Shown: in pieces, positions 45,145 to 56,624 of the stretch
How positions within the stretch are numbered: position 1 is the stretch's first letter
How the letters are laid out: each line of letters opens with the position of its first letter
NCBI RefSeq assembly: GCF_003255815.1
Contig: NC_037689.1
Span: forward strand, 140,098,938-140,162,937
From: Theropithecus gelada
Lineage: Eukaryota > Chordata > Mammalia > Primates > Cercopithecidae
DNA length: 64,000 nucleotides
Reading direction: 5' to 3'
Program-made: the position numbers and the translations under genes
Notes under the pieces: model-generated
What the model was told of the DNA's origin: nothing
Database searches by the model: none
Seen by the model: only the letters and a program-made list of their open reading frames with translations

Positions 45145-48100
45145 AATGGTACCCAGAGTAGTTCAAAAAAGATTGGCAGTAAGATCAGGATTTCATACTG
45201 GTTCGTCCGCTGGAGCATGGATAGTCCTTGGCAGAAAACAGTTGTTAAATTGTTAAATATTTGAGATTTTATGACCTTGGAAGATATCTCAGTGGTGAGG
45301 AATGCTGTAAAAGGTGCAATGAAGCAGGCATTTGGAACCTATAAGAAGGTTTGCAAAGACAGCAAAGTCGGCTGGTTAATGCTAAATTGTATTGACACAA
45401 TGCATATGGATAATGAGAGACTTAGAGCTGTTAACAAGCAGTTAATACCTGAGTGCAAGAACTAGAGGGCCTCAGTGGTAGCATATAAAGAAGCCCTCAT
45501 CACCTGTAGCAGAAGGCCAGACACAATCAAACAGCAGGCTGAAGAACTAATTGTAAGAGTTGCAGAGCCCCAGAGACAACAAAGTGGACTGTTATGCCAA
45601 AGTCAGGGTTCTGGTAGGTAAAACCTATAATAGTATTCTGAATACTTAAAGGAGGACATCTGGATGGCTGTTCTGAAGATATTTTACAGCCCTCCCACAC
45701 TCTGTACACACCAGAAATGCATAGGTGACCCACCCTTCCCTTGTAACAACTAGGATTTCCTCTGTGATTCAGGAGGTTTCAGAAGCCTATCTCCAACCAG
45801 GCAATTGGTGCTTCTTTAGATACTGCCCCCACTTACTTTGTTGTCTGCAAGGTTTACAACTAGTGTGAAATCCCAGCATAGCCTGGCTGTGGGCAAACCG
45901 GGACTCATAAGGAATTTATGAGATTATATACTTAAAGAATTGCAAGTATCGTCCAGCATATACCAGCAATAACCATGGCAGTACCTCAGGGATTCGGTTC
46001 TGAGGGTTCTTGATAAAGTCAGACTGGAAGGCTGGATAAGTAAGGATTAATTTGACTTGAGTACATTTTTTAGTTGCATGAGATTGAATGCTCCAGCAAA
46101 GACTTCAGGGAATAGGGCAAATTTGCTGCTAGGATGGCTCTTAGAAGTGTTGAAAAAAGTGATGGCCAATGTTCAGCAAAGGAGGCATGCATACATTTCC
46201 CTGGAATATGGTAGAAAAAAAAAGAGGCCTAGGGAAGTGGTCATCTTGGAATGGATATATTAAAACTAAAAGAACCACAGTGGGATTATATTCCATGAAA
46301 GAAGCCATAGTATATACCATTCACCAAAGCCATTGGGACTACAAGAGCACAGGCATCATTGAGAAGGTCAGGCGTGGCCCTCCTCTTTAATTTGTGTTTA
46401 ATATTAAGGAAGGCAGTCACAGAATTGGACTCATTATTGACAATGGTGCTAGTGGATCCATAGTCTAGTAGTGGCCAGGTGGCTGTGCTTTACTGTCAGA
46501 AGTCAAAAGGCTGAATTTACCACATTGATAAGCAAGGTAAGACTAGCAGCCATAAGGACTTGATCTGCAGGGAGCTGTAAACATTAATGGAACATGGTAT
46601 AACTAGAAGCAAAATAGAGATGGACATCTAGGTTCTGCTTAATACTTACCACCCTAAAAAGGCAGTCATGGAAGAGCAGAAGGCTGAGGGATGTCACCTC
46701 AATAAAGAGTCACAATTCTAGGCAGGGTTTGGTGGCTCACGCCTGTAATCTTAGCACTTTGGAAGGCTGAAGTGGGAGGATCACTTGAGCCCAGGAATTC
46801 AAGACCAGCCTGGGCAACATGGCGAAACTCCATCTCTACAAAAATTTCAAAAATTAGCTTGGCATGGTACTGTGCACCTGTGGTCCCAGCTACTTGGTAG
46901 GCTGAGATGGGAGGATCACCTGAGCCTGGGGAGATCAAGGCTGCAGTAAGCCGTGATATTGCCATTACGCTCCAGCCTGAAGCCTGGGTGACAGTAAACC
47001 CTGTCTCTAAATAAATAAATAAATACAAATAGGAGTTAAAAATTTTTCTTTGGTGCCCAGATCTGAGCTAATTTTCACTTCTAGGATTAGTTGACTGAAG
47101 AGGCCTGAGCTTCTAGAGGAAAGGAAAGGACCCCATAACACCATAGCCAGTATATGCTACGACAATTCTCTAGTCTTTCCCCAAAGTGATCTATGGTCAT
47201 TTACTCAAGTGTGGTGAAATGACAATAACCAGACATTTTAAGAACTATTACACATAGAGTCTGAGGTGTATTGATACTCAGAAACCCAAATAATCATTAT
47301 AGCTCTCTTGTGGGGAAGAAGCCTATGGGAACCAGGTAGTCAATGGAGTCTTAGCTAAAATTTGGCTCAGAGTGGACCCAGTGGTTATTTACCCAGATGC
47401 TAAGTGCATAATACGAATGGATGTAAATGGGAGGTGGAGTAATTCCCGCATTTGGCCCTTGGTTTATGGGGTATGAAATACTGTGGGAAAAGCCAGTGGG
47501 AACCAGTAAAAAGGTTCCCCACCTACTCTAGATAAGATAGTAAATTTCTAAAAATTATTGTATTGGGAGTTAGACCTTGGGTAAATTATTAAAACTTGAA
47601 AGATGTTAGGGTGGTGATTTATATAATGTGAATAATCAATTCACCAAGTTGATTTCCATCCTGGAAGGGTCAGTAGTTTATCCTCACAAGAAGAAATACT
47701 TATCCAGGTGCGAGTTGCCTTTTCTGCTTGTAAAAGTCTCAGCCAGCACCACTTTATGCAGGATTATAGAATTTCTGATTCATAAGTATGGTATCCCATA
47801 CACCATGGCATCTGACTAAACTCTCTCTCATGAAAAAGGAGGTGTAGAAGTGGGTCAGATGCCATTGAGTCCACTGATCATATCACCCACCAGACCATCC
47901 AGAGGCAGCTAGTCTTATAGAACACTGGAACACCCTTCTAAAGGTACAACTGAAGTGTCTGCTCAGAAGAAACACCCTGAAAATGGGGCACCAACCTACA
48001 AGGTATAGTGCATTTGTTAAATCACAGACTGCGATATCGTGCTGTGCTGCAGTACTAAGGATGCATGAGTTAAGAATCCAAGTGGTAGAAGCAGGAGGGG

Positions 48101-48840
48101 CCCCAGTTGCTTTCACTCCTAATGACCCAATGGGAGCTTATGCTTTCTGTCATTTCAACTCTGGGTTCTGCCAAGCTGGAGGTCCTGTTTCTCAAAGGGG
48201 ATGCACTCTTTCCAGGAAACATAGCAAGGGTCCCATTGAACTACAAGTCAGAGGTTATTTCAGGGCACTTTGGATTCCCTGTGCCCCAGGACCAAGCAAG
48301 TGACAAGAGTCACCATAATGGCAAGGGTAATTGATCCCGCCATTCAGGAGGAGATGTGGGGGTTTTTACACAATGGTGACAGGGAGGAATTGTGTGGTGA
48401 TCCTAGGTAATCCACTTGGGTACCTCTTTGTAGTCTCTTGCTCCATTCTAACTGAACAGGGAAGTACAGCAATTCCAGACTGAGAAGGCCTCAGACCATT
48501 CAAGAATAAAGATTTGGACAACACCAGCAGGAAGTCAGCAAGATCTACAGAGGAGATAGCTGAGGGAGAGGTGGATTTAGAATGAATAGTAGAGGAGGGA
48601 AAAGATGACACCCAGTTGTGGTCCCAAGACCAACTACCATGATCAGAGTTGTAGTTCATCCCACTAACTACCTTCTTACCTTTCTCACAGAAAGAAATGT
48701 CCATGGGACAGTGCAGTAACTTCTTCACAAAACTGTGTGGAATAAGTCTGTGTGGCCAAAGGTGTTGACAGTGGCAGACATAAGAATGCACCTTAGACAA
48801 TTTACTAAAAGAAAAAACAAATGACCAAGGTCCCCAGCTG
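45145..48840 (+). mobile_element. ERV-L-like provirus interior (gag-pol relics), split by an AluJ
   Basis: Between the two LTRs. At 46436-46459 it reads IDNGASGS, an aspartic-protease box with D-T-G-A changed to D-N-G-A. RT-like wording follows at about 47340-47480 ('cttagctaaaatttggctcagagtgg', 'gcatttggcccttggtttatggggtatgaaat'). At about 47790-47816 the frame reads YGIPYTMASD and then stops, which is the second catalytic Asp of integrase. No env is seen. The longest frame on this strand is 106 codons. The family within class III is not assigned. It is a different lineage from the ERV-L copies at 1-4523 and 50358-53631, since the LTRs differ. Confidence 0.6.
46718..47027 (+). mobile_element. 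AluJ in the provirus
   Basis: Old Alu with both monomers and an (AAAT)n-like tail at 47009-47027. The antisense 109-codon frame is its shadow. Confidence 0.9.
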
Positions 48841-49221
48841 TTGTACTTTGAAATTATTCCCTGTGCTTGTCCTGAGGAAACACTTCTCATGGACTGCTCC
48901 CAGAATCTGAATAACCAACAAGATACTAAGGCAAACCCATTTATGGAAGATACCGGGTTCATTGTTGGCTGACTTTGGTTCACGGACTCCTCCATGACTT
49001 TGCCAAAACTTCCTTACACTGCACTCCAGTCTAAGTCACTTTCACTCAATCTTCTTTCACTCTGTCCTTTACTTGGAGTTGGAAGTGCATGGCAATTTAA
49101 CAGATTTCCCAGCCTCCCCATCTTATTCATATTTACTTTCACACAGGCATTTCTGTTAATAACATTCTTTCACATTTAATCAATATTAGTACCTGCTTCT
49201 TAAAGGCTCCCAGCTAAAACA
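48841..49221 (+). mobile_element. 3' LTR of the ERV-L-like provirus
   Basis: Starts about TGTACTTTGAAATTATTCCC and ends GGCTCCCAGCTAAAACA. It matches the 5' LTR over its last 220 bp. The two have diverged strongly, so the insertion is ancient. A longer antisense frame (209 codons, 48366-48995) has no retroviral or cellular motif and lies partly in this LTR. Confidence 0.65.
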
Positions 49222-50357
49222 ATGGTGACTAAAAAGAAATTTGTAATATAAACATGGAAGTGAGTGACTGGGAATAAATGGGGTCATTGGAGTTCAGGAG
49301 AAGTGAATGAAAAATTAGGTTTTTGTGTAGGTTGTCCAAGTTAGATATTGACAATGCCGTACATGATGGAACCAGAGATAGTTTTCAGTAAGTAGTTCAA
49401 TAGGAAAGTTTTCAGTCAATGTAAGAAGACTTTCCTGAAGAATATCTGTAAATAACAAAATCTTAGGGGCTAAAGTATAGTATAACAAAGAGAATGAACT
49501 CCAAAGAGAATATGGTACACAAAGAAAGAGAATTACTAGCCTAAAATGAGAAATGGGAAGTGAAAATATTGCTGGCGACTATAGCTACAGTACCTTAAAA
49601 ATTGAGTAGCTTTTGAGAAACTACAGGGAAGTTTTTATTCTCAAAGGTGCAGGGGCCTTTGAAAACGGTATGCTGAGAATAGATAGGGCTCAAGGACAAT
49701 ATCTCCAACTGAACTTTTAATGAACTCCCGTAGGCGCCAAAAAGGTAAATAAATAAATAAAAATATAAAAACAAGATACTGAATAAAAAGTTACATATAG
49801 AAAAAAAAAGTTTGTTTTGCATTACATTCTTTCTGCTGACATAAGGTTTATAAAATATAAATAAAGTGAGGCAGAGGCTCTAAGTGCGGCCGCCATGTCC
49901 TCTGTGTGTCTTTGTCTTTGTGTGTGTTCTTTCATTCTCCACCACCCCCGGTACGGCCCCCCAACACAAAGGAGAGCCAAATGTCTGCTATTATTAGGAG
50001 ATAAAAGAAGCATTCTGTATAAATATACAAATATTTATATGCATAACAATATACATATCTATTTATAGAATAAATATAAGTCATATATATACACACATGT
50101 GCAAACACATGCAAGTGTATAATGTAGTATAAGGTAGTTTGCTTAACAAAAGAAATGCATGCAAGTGGTCCAGTTAGAAATGATTGGCAGTGATGGTGGC
50201 AATGAGTATATAAATCAGGAATAATAAAAAGCAAAACAGGATAGTATGAGATTATGGAAAATGTTAGGTGAACAAAACGTAAATAAAATGATGATAGCGG
50301 TAAAATATTTCTGTATTTTCATGGTTCCAAGAAAATTATATGTAATTTAAATATACA
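49222..50357. other. Mostly unassigned, with a CpG-rich patch at 49880-49966
   Basis: AT-rich apart from one patch: GCGGCCGC at 49886-49893 followed by 'catgtcctctgtgtgtctttgtctttg' and 'ggtacggccccccaaca' to 49966. The end CCCCCCAACA and the preceding AATAAA (about 49860) would fit the 3' end of a class II-type LTR on the plus strand, but no matching 5' end is seen. The rest holds nothing I recognise. Confidence 0.4.
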
Positions 50358-52686
50358 GCGGGCAGAACTTTGGGTAGTGCAACTGGTTGTGCATTTTGCT
50401 TGGAAAGAGAAATGGTGAGACATGTGATGATGTGCAGATTCATGGTCTGTGGCCAGTGGTTTGGCTAGACTGTCAGGGACTTGGTAGGAACATGGCTGGT
50501 AGATCGGTGAGAAAGAATAATGAGGAAGAGTTTTATTGATGGACATCTCTGAGTGGCAAAAAATGTTACGACATTTGTGTGCCATGTGAATCCTCACCCA
50601 AAGGTGACCTCAAGCGGAGGAAGATTTTAATAAAGTATTATGATGCATTCTGTGAACACTACTCAGCCTCTTTCCCCATTCACTCATGTCATTGTTCAAT
50701 GGGCTCATGAACAAAGTGGCTATGGTGTCAGGGATGGACATCATAATGGTGTATTAAGTCAGTTCCCACATTGCTATAAAGAAATGCCTGAGACTGGGTA
50801 AGTTATAAAGAAGAGGTTTGATTTGCTCATAATTCTGCAGGCTGTACAGGAAGCACTGAGGCATCTGCTTGGCTTCTGGGAAGGCCTCAGGAAACTTAAA
50901 ATCATTGCAAAAGACAAAGGGGGAGAAAGTACTTCACATGGCTGAAGCAGGACAAAAAGAGAGAGCAGATCTCATGAGAACTTACTCACTATCATGAACA
51001 AAGGGGATAGTGCTAAACCATTCATGAGAAACAACCCCCATGATACAATCACCTCCTACCAGGTCCCACCTCCAACATTGGGGATTACAACCAAACATGA
51101 GATTTGGCTAGGGACACGGACCCAAACCATATCGCATGGGCTCAGCAACATGGACTTCCACTCATCAAGATCAACCTGGCTATAACCATGTTGTGTGCCC
51201 AATCTTCTAGCAGTAGAGAACAATACTGAGTTCCAAATATGGCACAATTCTTTAGCGTGATCAGCTAGCTATTTGGTGTCAGGTTGCTTACACTGGACCA
51301 CATTCATCATGAAAGGGGCAACATTTTGTTCCTACTAGAATAGAAACTTACTCTGGATATGGATTTCCCTTCTTGCACACAATGCTTCTGACAAAACTAC
51401 CATCCATGGATTTACAGAATGCATTATCCTGTATGGTATTCCACACAACATTGCTTCTGACCAAGGAACTCACTTCACAAGAAATCAAGCCTGTCAATGG
51501 GCCCATGATTATGGCATTCATTGGTTTTACCACGATCATTAGAATCCTGAAGCCACTGCCTTGATAAAATGATGAAATGGCCTTTTGAAGATACAGTTAC
51601 AGTGTAATCAAAGTGGAGTGGCAATGGCAGTACCTTTCAGGGTTGGGGCAAGGTTTTCCAGAAGGCTGTATATGCTCTGAATCAGCATCTAGTATATTGT
51701 ACTGTTTTTTCCATAGCTAAGAGTCATCGATCCAGGTATTAAGTGGTAGAAATGGGACTGGCACACTCACCATCACCCATAGTGACCCATAGCAGAATTT
51801 TTCTGCTTCCTGTTTCCTTGATTTATTCTCCGCTAGGCTAGAGGTCTTAATTTCAGAGGGAGAAATGCTTCTATCAGGAGACACAACAAAAATTCCACTG
51901 AACTGGAAGTTAAGACTGCCCCCCAGACACTTTGGGCTCCTCATGGCCTCTGAGTAAACAGGCAAAGAAAGAAGTTACAATATTGGCTGGGGTGATTGCT
52001 CTGGACCATCAGTGGACATTTAGACTGCTACTACACAGTGGAAGGAAGGAAGAGTATGTCTGGAATACAAGAGATCTCTTAGGGCATCTCTTAATATTAT
52101 AACATCTTATAATCAAGGACAGTGGAAAACTGCAACCCAATTCAAGCAGAGCTATGAATGGCCCAAAGCCTTTAGGAATAAAAGTTTGGGTTACTTTACC
52201 AGGTTAAAAACCATGACTAGTTGAGGTGTTTGCTGAAGGCAAAGGGAATACCAACTCGATAGTAGAAGAAGGTAATTAAATATTTCAACTGTGACCATGG
52301 ACCAGTTATAGAAACAAGGAAACTTTAGTCGTCCTGAGTATTTTCTTCTTATTCTATTGTAAATATGTTTGCATGTACATGTACAGATATTAAGCAAATA
52401 TCTTTGTTTTTTTCTCTCTTTTTCTCTTATTAACATAAGATGTACTGGGTTTATATCAATATTTAAGTATTGTTAACTTTACATCATAGTACTTAAGTTA
52501 CAGGGTATCAGGAGAAGAGTAAACATTAATCAAAGACTTGAGCTCCTTTTGCAGGGAAGAGATTAGTGCATTTTCAGTTGCATATCATGTTAGGTGGAAT
52601 TATGACCTTGCTTTTGTCTTTGTTTTGCAGATAAGTATGGTTTAAAGAGATGTGTGTGCCTGCCAAGTTGACAAGGGGTGGACTTG
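50358..52686 (+). mobile_element. Second ERV-L (HERVL-type) internal copy, RNase H to pol end
   Basis: Aligns by eye with 1960-3860: 'gattcatggtctgtggccagtggtttggct', 'caacatggacttccactcatcaagatcaacctggc', 'ggatatggatttcccttc', 'ctgaccaaggaactcacttcac', and the tail 'gaagagtatgtctggaatac'. It starts abruptly at 50358 within RNase H, so everything upstream is missing. A reverse MST-type LTR at 50750-51134 interrupts it. Frames are broken throughout; the longest is 82 codons. Confidence 0.82.
50750..51134 (-). mobile_element. MST-type MaLR solo LTR inside the ERV-L
   Basis: Plus strand starts TGTATTAAGTCAGTTCCC and ends AACCATATCG (CA to CG). Flanks AATGG (50745-50749) and CATGG (51135-51139) are a 5-bp target duplication with one change. 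The ERV-L sequence resumes with 'gggctcagcaacatgg' as at 2348 in the first copy. Confidence 0.9.
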
Positions 52687-53631
52687 TGATGCATAATTTA
52701 TCAGTCAACTTAAGTGGGCTAAGGGATGTCCAGATAGCTGGTCAAACATTAATATGGGTTTGTCTATGAGAGTATTTTCAGAAGAGATTAGCATTTGAAT
52801 CAGTAGACTGAGTAAAGAAGATCCACCCTCACCAAAGTGAAGTGGGCATCATCCAATCCAATGAGTGTCAGAATCTATTGTAAAGGAGGAGGAAGGGGGA
52901 AATTGTTTATCTTTTTGAGCTGGGATATTCACCTTCCACCCTTGGACAAAAGAGCTCCTAGCTCTGAGGGTTTTGGACTCAGATTGCATTACACTATGGG
53001 CTTTCCCGGGTCTTAGGCTTGCAGAAAGCATATTGTTCTCTACTTCAATAATCACTTGAGCAAATTCTCATAATAAATTTCCTCATATATATCTATATGT
53101 ATATTTATATATCTACATCTATATATACAGGTATATAGTTATACAGATAGATATTATATATCTATATCAATAGATATATATAGTGTGTGTATATATTCTA
53201 TATGTATATATCTGGAGATATCTATCTATAGATATTTATGTATAAGAAAGAAGATTATATATATATATATCTTATATGTATATACAGAGAAGATATCAGT
53301 TTTCTCTGGAAAGAATGTGGATGGCCCCTAAGATCTGGAAAAGATAAGAAAACTAATACTCCTCTAGAGCATCTATAGAAGATATCTCTCCATATACATA
53401 TAGGATATATATATATATCTTCTCTGAATATACATACAGAATATATATATCCTATATATAATATAGGATATAATATATGTAATATATTTATATAATATGT
53501 TATTATTATAATATATGTTATATACCAGTAGCATAGATAGATAGATAGATAGATAAATAATCAGTCAACTTAAATGGGCTACATAATTGTATTTCTAGTT
53601 CTGTTTTCTCTGGAGAATCCTGAGCAATACA
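52687..53631 (+). mobile_element. MLT2-like 3' LTR swollen by a microsatellite block
   Basis: Starts TGATGCATAATTTATCAG and ends TCTGGAGAATCCTGAGCAATACA. The first 400 bp are ordinary LTR. From 53084 to 53556 the usual short TATA run is replaced by TA/GATA-rich repeats, with foreign inserts: a roughly 80-bp block at 53300-53392 and a 20-bp copy of the LTR's own start at 53561-53580. Confidence 0.78.
53084..53556. repeat. TA/TATC/GATA compound microsatellite
   Basis: Long impure TA, ATAT and TATC tracts, ending in (GATA)n at about 53535-53552. It contains several local palindromes such as TATATATATATC. Confidence 0.88.
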
Positions 53632-54079
53632 GTGTTGTGTCTATATTAACAGACACTGATATTTTAGAATTGATACATTTTGCTTTTTGTTCCCTAGTTA
53701 GAGATTGTTGACTTTGGCTTTTAATTTCAAATTGAATGGAGGAAAACCAGTTTTTGCACTATGAGATTCCCACAATGTCTTTATTTCTGTTAAAATTAAT
53801 TCAATTATTTTCATTTATTTGTATTCCTCCATATATAAGATTTTATACAGCTTCCTCATCTAACTAATGGGACACAAACTCACCATATTAATGATGCCTT
53901 ACATTTGTACAGCATATATTTCAGTATCTCATCTGTGTTCACAAAAAGTGAGAAACTTTAAAGATTAGACTTTTTAAACAAATTTGAAAGAAAAGAGATC
54001 CAACAGAGTTAGAACATAATGAAATTTCCGACTACAAGTCCTGTGGTCATTTGTACCACTGCATAGCCACCAATTCTTT
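53632..54079. other. Unassigned spacer
   Basis: AT-rich with no named element. Confidence 0.5.
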
Positions 54080-54362
54080 TTTCTTTTCTTTTTCCTCAAG
54101 ACAGATCCCAGGCTGGAGTGCAGTGGCGCAATCTCTGCTCACTGCAACCTCCGCCCCCGGGTTCAAGCAATTCTCTTGCCTCAGCCTCCCGAGTAGCTGA
54201 GATTACAGGGACGCGCCACCATGCCCAGCTGATTTTTGTATTTTCAGTAGAGACAGGGTTTCACCATGTTGGCCAGTATGGTCTAGATCTCCTGACCTTG
54301 TGATCCGCCCACCTCGGCCTCCCAAAGTGCTGGAATTATAGGCGTGAGTCATGGTGCCCGGC
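54080..54362 (-). mobile_element. AluS
   Basis: Reverse Alu from 'tttttcctcaagacagatcccaggctgg' to 'catggtgcccggct'. A short deletion removes part of the first box near the T tail. Confidence 0.9.
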
Positions 54363-54554
54363 TCTTTTTCTTAATCAAGGAAGAAAAGGGATAAAATAAA
54401 AATCCGAAGATGGACAGTCTCTGCTAATCTTTCACAAATCATATGATTTTGAATGATATTAAAGATTCAAATCTTAATTCTATACGCATTCCATTGTTGT
54501 TAAATCATATTTAAAGCCCACATTTAAAGTTCTGGCAGAAGAACTAGTGTCATA
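54363..54554. other. Unassigned spacer
   Basis: AT-rich; nothing recognised. Confidence 0.5.
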
Positions 54555-55340
54555 CTAATCCTCTGTAAGTTAACAATTGCAAACACTAGAATTGTGGTTT
54601 AAAATATTAGAAGGACATATTATCTTACACTTCTGAAGGTCAGAAGTTTAACATAGATTCCAGCGCTAAAATCAAAGGTTCAAGAGGGCTTCCTTATTTT
54701 CTAGAGGCTCCAGAGGAAAATTAGTTTTCTTATCTTTTCCAGATCTTAGGGTCCATCCACATTTTTTCCATATTCAAAGTCAGCAATTTTTAGTTGAGTA
54801 TTTCTTAACATGCCATTCTCTAGTTCTGACTCTTCTGCCTTCATCTTTCACTTACCAGGAGCAATGTAATTACATGGTGCCTACCTGGATAATACAGGAT
54901 AATTTTGCCATCTCAAAGTCAACTGATTAACAATCTTAATGCCATACGAATTCTATTTTTTTTTTTGAGACAGAGTCTTCCTCTGTTACCCAGACTGGAG
55001 TGCAGTGATGCGAACTCGGCTCACTGCAAGCTCCACCTCCCGGGTTCACACCATTCTCTTGCCTCAGCCTCCCGAGTAGCTGGGACCACAGGCTCCCACC
55101 ACCACGCCCAGCTAATTTTTTCTATTTTGAGTAGAGATGGGCTTTCACTGTGTTAGCCAGGATGGTCTCGATCTCCTGACCTCGTGATCCGCCCGCCTCG
55201 GCCTCCCAAAGTGCTGGGATTACAGGCGTGAGCCACCGCGCCTGGCTGCCATTATGAATTCTTAATCCCCCTTTGCCAAAGTTCAAGTTCCAGAGATTAG
55301 AATGTGGGCATCTCTGAAGAACCATTATGCTTACCACATA
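54555..55340 (-). mobile_element. MLT1-like LTR split by an AluY
   Basis: Reverse MLT1 wording: 'cttacacttctgaaggtcagaagttt', 'ggctccagaggaaaattagttttcttatc', then after the Alu 'agttccagagattagaatgtgggcatctctg' and the end 'gcttaccaca'. 54721-54770 has a near-identical inverted copy at 53307-53356. Confidence 0.65.
54956..55246 (-). mobile_element. AluY
   Basis: Reverse young-type Alu. Flanked by TGCCATACGAATTCT (54940-54954) and TGCCATTATGAATTCT (55247-55262), a diverged target duplication. The antisense 82-codon frame is its shadow. Confidence 0.92.
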
Positions 55341-55632
55341 AGACCTTTGAGAGTGAATAAAAGCAGGCAAAAAATGGAGAGATTTCGACCTTTAAATGGA
55401 GGGAATTACAGGGAGTAAGATTCAGGTTCACATTGTTAAGGGTTTAAAGACATACCCCAATCCAGGCACCATATGTCAACCTGAAAGCTCCAGTAATATT
55501 ATTTTAAGCAGACAGGGCGGAGATTGGGGCTTCCAAAGTGGCTGCAAATTGAGTGAGGAAATTTCAGGGGAGGAGCCTGAAAGAGTGGCAACCCCTAAAA
55601 TCTGCTCATAAACTCCACTCAAATCCACAACT
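55341..55632. other. Unassigned spacer
   Basis: Mixed composition, one 71-codon frame without motif. Confidence 0.45.
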
Positions 55633-55735
55633 AAGAAGTTTGAGACTAGCCTGGGCAATATAGGGAGACCCTGTCTCTGTAAAAATAAATAAATAAATAA
55701 GATAAAAATTTAAAAAAAACAAAAACAAAAAAAAC
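55633..55735 (+). mobile_element. Alu monomer fragment
   Basis: 'aagtttgagactagcctgggcaatatagggagaccctgtctctgtaaaaataaataaa' is an old Alu or free-left-monomer fragment with an (AAAT)n tail. Confidence 0.75.
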
Positions 55736-56314
55736 CCTCCATGACTAATTCCTGAACCGTGCCTGAGTAAGAGGGATTGCAAAGTAACAGCTGTAAGTCT
55801 AAAGGAACTAACCACAGATTTCAGGTACATTCCACTGTGTAGGGTTAGGGGGAGTGTGTGTAATTTACTACCTCATAGAAGAAACATCAAAATTCTTCAG
55901 AGAAAAGTGATAGAGTCAAGATCTTCTATAATATACAATGTGTCAACAAAAATATCCAGTTTCCAATTAACAATACTTGACATATGAAGGATACAGACCA
56001 ATAAATAGTAAATAAATATTAAATAAATAGGACAGCAAACAGTAAAGGTAAATAAATAAAAGCCAATACCAAGATAACGGCAGTAATATAATTAGACTAT
56101 GTAGGCATTACTAAAGCTATTATGAGCATGTCCAAAGAGTTAAAATGCAGCCATGATGAATTAACAGAAAGAAAATATCAATGACAAAATTATAATTATA
56201 AAATATGTGGGGAGAAAAAGAACTGGAGAAAAGCCATATGAAGTTAGAAAGTCACTGAATGGGATTAATATTGGACTGGACATAGGAAAACAGAAGGTCA
56301 ATGAATTGAGATAA

Positions 56315-56624
56315 TTTTTTTTTTTTTTTTTTTTTTTTGAGACGGAGTCTCGCTCTGTCGCCCGGGCTGGAGTGCAGTGGCCGGATCTCAGCTCACTGCA
56401 AGCTCCGCCTCCTGGGTTCATGCCATTCTCCGGCCTCAGCCTCCCGAGTAGCTGGGACTACAGGCGCCCACCACCTCGCCCGGCTAGTTTTTTGCATTTT
56501 TTTTTTAGTAGAGACGGGGTTTCACCGTGTTAGCCAGGATGGTCTCGATCTCCTGACCTCGTGATCCACCCGTCTCGGCCTCCCAAAGTGCTGGGATTAC
56601 AGGCTTGAGCCACCACGCCCGGCC
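56315..56624 (-). mobile_element. AluYR-type, Old World monkey Alu
   Basis: Reverse Alu with a T24 tail and few differences from a young consensus. On the Alu strand it has GGCTCAAGCCTGTAATCCC, GAGACGGGTGGATCACGAGG, a TGCAAAAAACTAGCCGGGCG block, GAGGTGGTGGGCGCC, GAGGCCGGAGAATGG and GATCCGGCCACTGCACTCC. This combination is known from the AluYRa group of cercopithecids and is not seen in human AluY. The flanks GAGATAA (56308-56314) and AAGATAA (56625-56631) are the target site. Confidence 0.93.

Noticed and set aside
48366..48995. 209-codon minus-strand frame
   Set aside because: Lies antisense in the ERV-L-like provirus and its LTR and shows no conserved motif.
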